A DNA stretch of 64,000 nucleotides, taken from the NCBI GenBank assembly GCA_019722365.1, contig JADFUC010001759.1, forward strand, positions 496,001 to 560,000, in the 5' to 3' direction. The position numbers and the translations under genes were made by a program. Position 1 is the first letter of the stretch. Each line of letters begins with the position of its first letter. Positions 61,047-64,000 of the stretch are shown piece by piece. The notes beneath the pieces are model-generated. The model saw nothing but the letters and a program-made list of their open reading frames with translations. It was not told the DNA's origin and made no database searches. The DNA comes from Lithospermum erythrorhizon (Eukaryota > Streptophyta > Magnoliopsida > Boraginales > Boraginaceae).

Positions 61047-61116
61047 TGGCCTTGTCGGCACTATTCTACGTCTGTGGCCTTGTCGGCACTTTTGGTATGT
61101 TTGTGGCCTTGTCGGT
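61047..61116 (+). repeat. Three copies of TGGCCTTGTCGGCACT
   Basis: Copies start at 61047, 61075 and 61104, spaced 28-29 bp, inside LTR F. The third copy is shortened to TGGCCTTGTCGG. Confidence 0.7.
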
Positions 61117-61518
61117 GGTTGTGGTTGATTTACGATAGTTGGGATGTATTAGGCGTAACAGTAAAATGCTTGTTTGGGGAGTAGAGTAGTTGTTTAGGTT
61201 ATGCATGAGTTTGGTGACTTGGTATCGGTGACCCTATAGTTGGGATTACTAGGGATTAGAGTGACTCTCCTTCCTTGCGAGGATATGTGACGCTATTATT
61301 TTATACTACGGTATAGCGTGCGGTTTGGCCTTATCACCCGGTATAAGAGCGGTATGACTACATTTTGATCGGCTTTCTTTGTATGCGTTGTCGGTGTACA
61401 TACTGCAGAGGCCCTTAAGCGTGCGGTTGTATACTTGATATAAGAAGCGGTATGAGTATTTTGATCACTTTCTTTGTGTGCATTGTCGATGTGGCCTTTA
61501 TACTCTACGGTATAGCGT

Positions 61519-61610
61519 GCGGTGTGCACTTATACTTAGTGTATAGAAGCGGTGTGCACTTATATACTTTGTGTATAAATGCGGTGTGCACTTATACTTT
61601 GTGTATAAGT
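61519..61610 (+). repeat. Tandem hairpin repeat (30, 32, 30 bp)
   Basis: Three head-to-tail units of GCGGTGTGCACTTATACTTT-type sequence start at 61519, 61549 and 61581. In the third, GCACTTATAC (61588-61597) and GTATAAGTGC (61603-61612) form a perfect 10-bp stem with a 5-nt TTTGT loop; the earlier two form imperfect versions. Worn relatives of the unit (CGGTATAGCGTGCGG, CGGTATAAG.GCGG) lie at 61308-61350 and 61628-61642. Confidence 0.8.
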
Positions 61611-62479
61611 GCGGTTTTGGCCATCTTCACGGTATAAGTGCGGGGTGATTATTGATTAGTCCATTCCTACTTGGAGTAGGCCAGTTAGTATATGCGCATT
61701 AGAGGTTTGATCTTGGTGGGGATATGAGATAGGAGGTTTGATGGCTAGAGTTTTAGTCGTTGTTGGAGTCTATTGATTTGAACTGCGAAATTATTGCTTC
61801 TTGAACCTTCTATATATCTTCATATTTTATGTCCTTTCCTCACAGATTATGTTGTATGACCTTTTTAGGTAGTCACGGATATATGTACATTATTCATATT
61901 TGACTATTAAAATTATTTATCTAGTTTCCGTATGGTAAGTTCACCCCTGTGTTAAGTTTCACTAAGCTTCGCGGCTTACACCCCTTTTCGCTTTGGGCGG
62001 CATTTCATTTGTGCCAGGTTGACAGGTGGCTAGTTGAGCCAAGAGGCTGTTGGAGAGTTGTTCCGAGTGGCTAGGTGAGCACCGGGTGGCTGAGGATCCT
62101 CACAGTCTCATTTTGATGTGTTGTCAACCGTTTTTGATTGTTGTTTTTCCTTTTGAAATCTTAGCAATAAGTGGTGATCATTTTTGTATTCAGGATACAG
62201 TACTTATTCTCTGTTGTAGCCTTGCCGGCATTACTTTATTTTTGGGTTTATGTTGTGTATATATTTATGGGTTGAGTCGTTTCGATGCTCCGGTGATGGA
62301 TTATAAATTTTTAAAAGCATTTTGATTTGGGAAACTTAATTGTGATCACATTTTTGGATGAAGCAGTGTATTTTTAAAGCTGAGTAGATCACATCGGTTT
62401 GGTGACTCTGGTGTTCCAGTTTTAATGACTCTCGCTTTCGGGCGGCCGACCGAGGGGGGCGGGTGGGTCCCAATTTTAG

Positions 62480-62492
62480 TGGCAGAGCTTGG
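62480..62492 (+). other. Possible primer binding site of element F
   Basis: TGGCAGAGCTTGG resembles TGGTATCAGAGCTT.GG with three bases missing. It lies 7 bp after the proposed LTR end, as is usual in chromoviruses. Confidence 0.4.
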
Positions 62493-62599
62493 TTTTGATT
62501 TCTTTGGGTTAATACATTGTGGTTGTGAGTCGACTTGTTGCTTTCCATAGTCGTTGTGGTGAGTGTCTTTGTTAAATCTGAGTCTTTTTCTTTTGTTGC

Positions 62600-63860
62600 G
62601 TAGGCGGGATGCCGAGATGCGTGGGCGAGGTAGGCGAGAGAGGTGCGGAGGTAGGCCCCGGAGGGGGCCGGGCGGTAGGGGTATAGATGTCGATGAGAGT
62701 ACGAGCGTGGACCGGGGTCCGGAGGTGCATGCCGAGGCGGGTTGAGGTAGGCCTACCGTAGGAGGTGTGAATCTTTCGGTGGTGACGGCCAGTCAATTCG
62801 AGCAAGTTGTTTTGACCGGTTTCGAAGAGGATCCACCCGATGTTTTTCGGGGGGTTCGCCGGAGGCTATTGAGTTAATCCGGGATATGAAGACTATTTTT
62901 TTAGCCCGATGGGGATTGTGGGCGAGATGAGAGTGAAGTTGCTACTTATAGGCTTGCTTGAGATTTGGCCAGTGGGAGAACTTTGAGTGCATCTACATTT
63001 GCGAGAGGGAGGTTCATGTTTCTGGGAAGCGTTGTTGGAAAGCTCTTCCGGGAGAATTATTGGCAGGAGACAGCATGGCGGCCTTGGAGAAGGCTGATTT
63101 CGTTATTTCGAGTGCGAGTCGGTGGAGGAGTCCGAAGGCAGTTCGATTGATTTGTGCCACGACTACTTCACGATGTTTATCCGGTGGAGGCGAAGAGGAT
63201 CCACTTGGGATTCGAGGGGATGGTTTGGCGTGGGAGATCACGTCCAGGATCTGGTAATGGTTTACTGGTTTCGTCTTGGCGAGGAATCTGAAGATGGAAA
63301 TGGAGTTAACGAGCCCAGGCCTGGATTGAGGAGTCGACTGAGACTTTCTTTCCGGTAGGCCTTCTAGCTCTAGAGTTGAGAGGAGGGACGGACCCGAGTC
63401 GTCACAGGCGAGGAATCAACTTCGATTGCTCCGACGGTTCGCCCGAGGATTATTTCAGCTGCTCATACACCGCGGTGGGTGCCCCTCACGAGATCTGGCG
63501 GGGTTAGCGGAAGTAATCTTCAGGGAGTTCGGAAGCGGTGTCAGCTGATTTACCGTTGTGGTCGAGATTGGAGTGCAGTGGCGGGATTGCCGGAGGGTAG
63601 TCGTATGTTGCTCGTGCCGGCCGACGGAGACTAATACGGCGAAGGATTGTCCCGATTGATTAGAGAGAGAGAGAGGTGCTAGTACGTGACACCCGTTCGG
63701 TTGTCGAGGCCGGTTATCGAGGGAGTCGTGGTGGTGGTCGATTCGGCCGTGGGGCGAGGATATGGAGGCGTAGGACCTCGGAGAGGAGTGCCGTGGGTAG
63801 CGGTCTGGCCCGGGCTGGTCGAGCGGATTATGCCGTTACTCATCGGGAGGCCGGGATACC
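62600..63860 (+). pseudogene. gag remnant of Tekay-like element F
   Basis: It starts with an Arg/Gly-rich stretch ('MRGRGRRERCGGRPRRGPGG', 62623-62682), typical of chromovirus Gag N-termini. Downstream, 'VATYRLA' (about 62938-62958) recalls the pattern 'KV.LATY.L.GEA', and 'DLCHDYF' near 63150 recalls the Gag segment 'LC.DYFP..YP.E..R'. The zinc knuckle is not readable. Frameshifts are frequent but GC content is higher than in the older elements, so F may be one of the younger insertions. Gag forms the capsid. Confidence 0.6.
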
Positions 63861-64000
63861 CCAGTGGTAGCGGGTACATTATTCCTTTGTGATATTGAGG
63901 CTAGGGTGTTGTTGTTGTTTGATTACGGGGGCTGCAGCGTTAACTTTGTGTCTCGAGTTTATTCTGCTTTATCGTATGTTGTGTACTTTGCATCCCGAAG
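63830..64000 (+). pseudogene. Aspartic protease start of element F, cut by window end
   Basis: 'YAVTHREAG' (about 63830-63855) leads to 'GTLFLCDIEARVL' in shifted frame and to 'FDYGGCSVNFVSRVYS' at 63918-63965. The family pattern is 'VLFDSGATHSFVS', so the catalytic D-S-G has become D-Y-G. The rest of pol lies beyond the window. Confidence 0.6.

Larger units (their letters stand above)
59774..62472 (+). repeat. Probable 5' LTR of gypsy element F
   Basis: A region about 2.7 kb long ending GGGTGGGTCCCA a few bases before a primer-like site. It has features shared with the Tekay-like LTR of element D (read in its own direction): CCGAG..GGGACTCGGG near the start, pyrimidine-rich sequence with TTCTTCTTCTTTTCTTC, then TTGGTTGACTTTGGTTGACTTTT near 60205. 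It contains two sets of tandem repeats (61047-61116 and 61519-61610). The left border is set only by the A-run and is uncertain. Confidence 0.5.

Noticed and set aside
62572..62805. 77-codon proline-rich minus-strand frame
   Set aside because: Antisense shadow of the Arg/Gly-rich Gag start of element F.
1..64000. A novel defence, biosynthetic or other multi-gene system
   Set aside because: Only one intact host gene is present; all other coding traces are known retrotransposon domains. The most unusual items are the gag-only elements, the leader GC blocks and the LTR hairpin array.

Overview
This is a stretch of nuclear DNA from a flowering plant, probably a eudicot: it is AT-rich, has GT-AG introns, carries a plant-specific myosin-binding (GTD-binding/DUF593) gene, and is otherwise filled with nested, decayed LTR retrotransposons of the Ty1/copia and Ty3/gypsy types found in plants. 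I see one convincing host protein-coding gene (20577-22326, + strand). No tRNA, rRNA or CRISPR array was recognised.

Layout. 1-5792: gene-poor DNA with a truncated LTR (1296-1788) and a clean solo LTR (2568-3806) flanked by a perfect GTGAG target-site duplication. 5793-18513: copia element 'B' (+), whose gag is split by a second copia element, 'A-small' (9206-14156, -), which has two LTRs, a leader and gag but no pol. 18514-22620: the host gene with its promoter, a 5'-leader intron and a very short last coding exon. 23347-26726: element 'E' (-), a compact LTR-gag-LTR element with a perfect AAATT duplication and an adjacent initiator-tRNA primer site. 27034-35659: 'A-plus', a full-structure but badly mutated copia element of the same family as A-small. 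About 36300-38720: 'G', a very old copia pol remnant.

38765-52558: an Athila-type gypsy element (-), interrupted by a Tekay-like chromovirus 'D' (43169-48218, -). 52559-57893: a third family-A copia element ('A-minus', -) that cuts off the Athila gag side. It is itself cut by copia element 'C' (+, LTR 57894-58895), which is followed by a second Tekay-like gypsy element 'F' (+) that runs off the right edge inside its protease. The right half is therefore a nest at least four levels deep.

How the parts relate. Families A, B and C share one architecture: an LTR with TG...CA ends (about 1 kb in A and C), a primer site like TGGTATCAGAGC, a long AT-rich untranslated leader holding one GC-rich block about 0.3-0.75 kb after the primer site, then gag. 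A-small and E look like non-autonomous gag-only elements that would need pol from relatives such as A-plus, although every copy here is too broken to be active. The family letters (A to G) are mine. Element borders marked 'about' come from eye alignment and could move by tens of bases.
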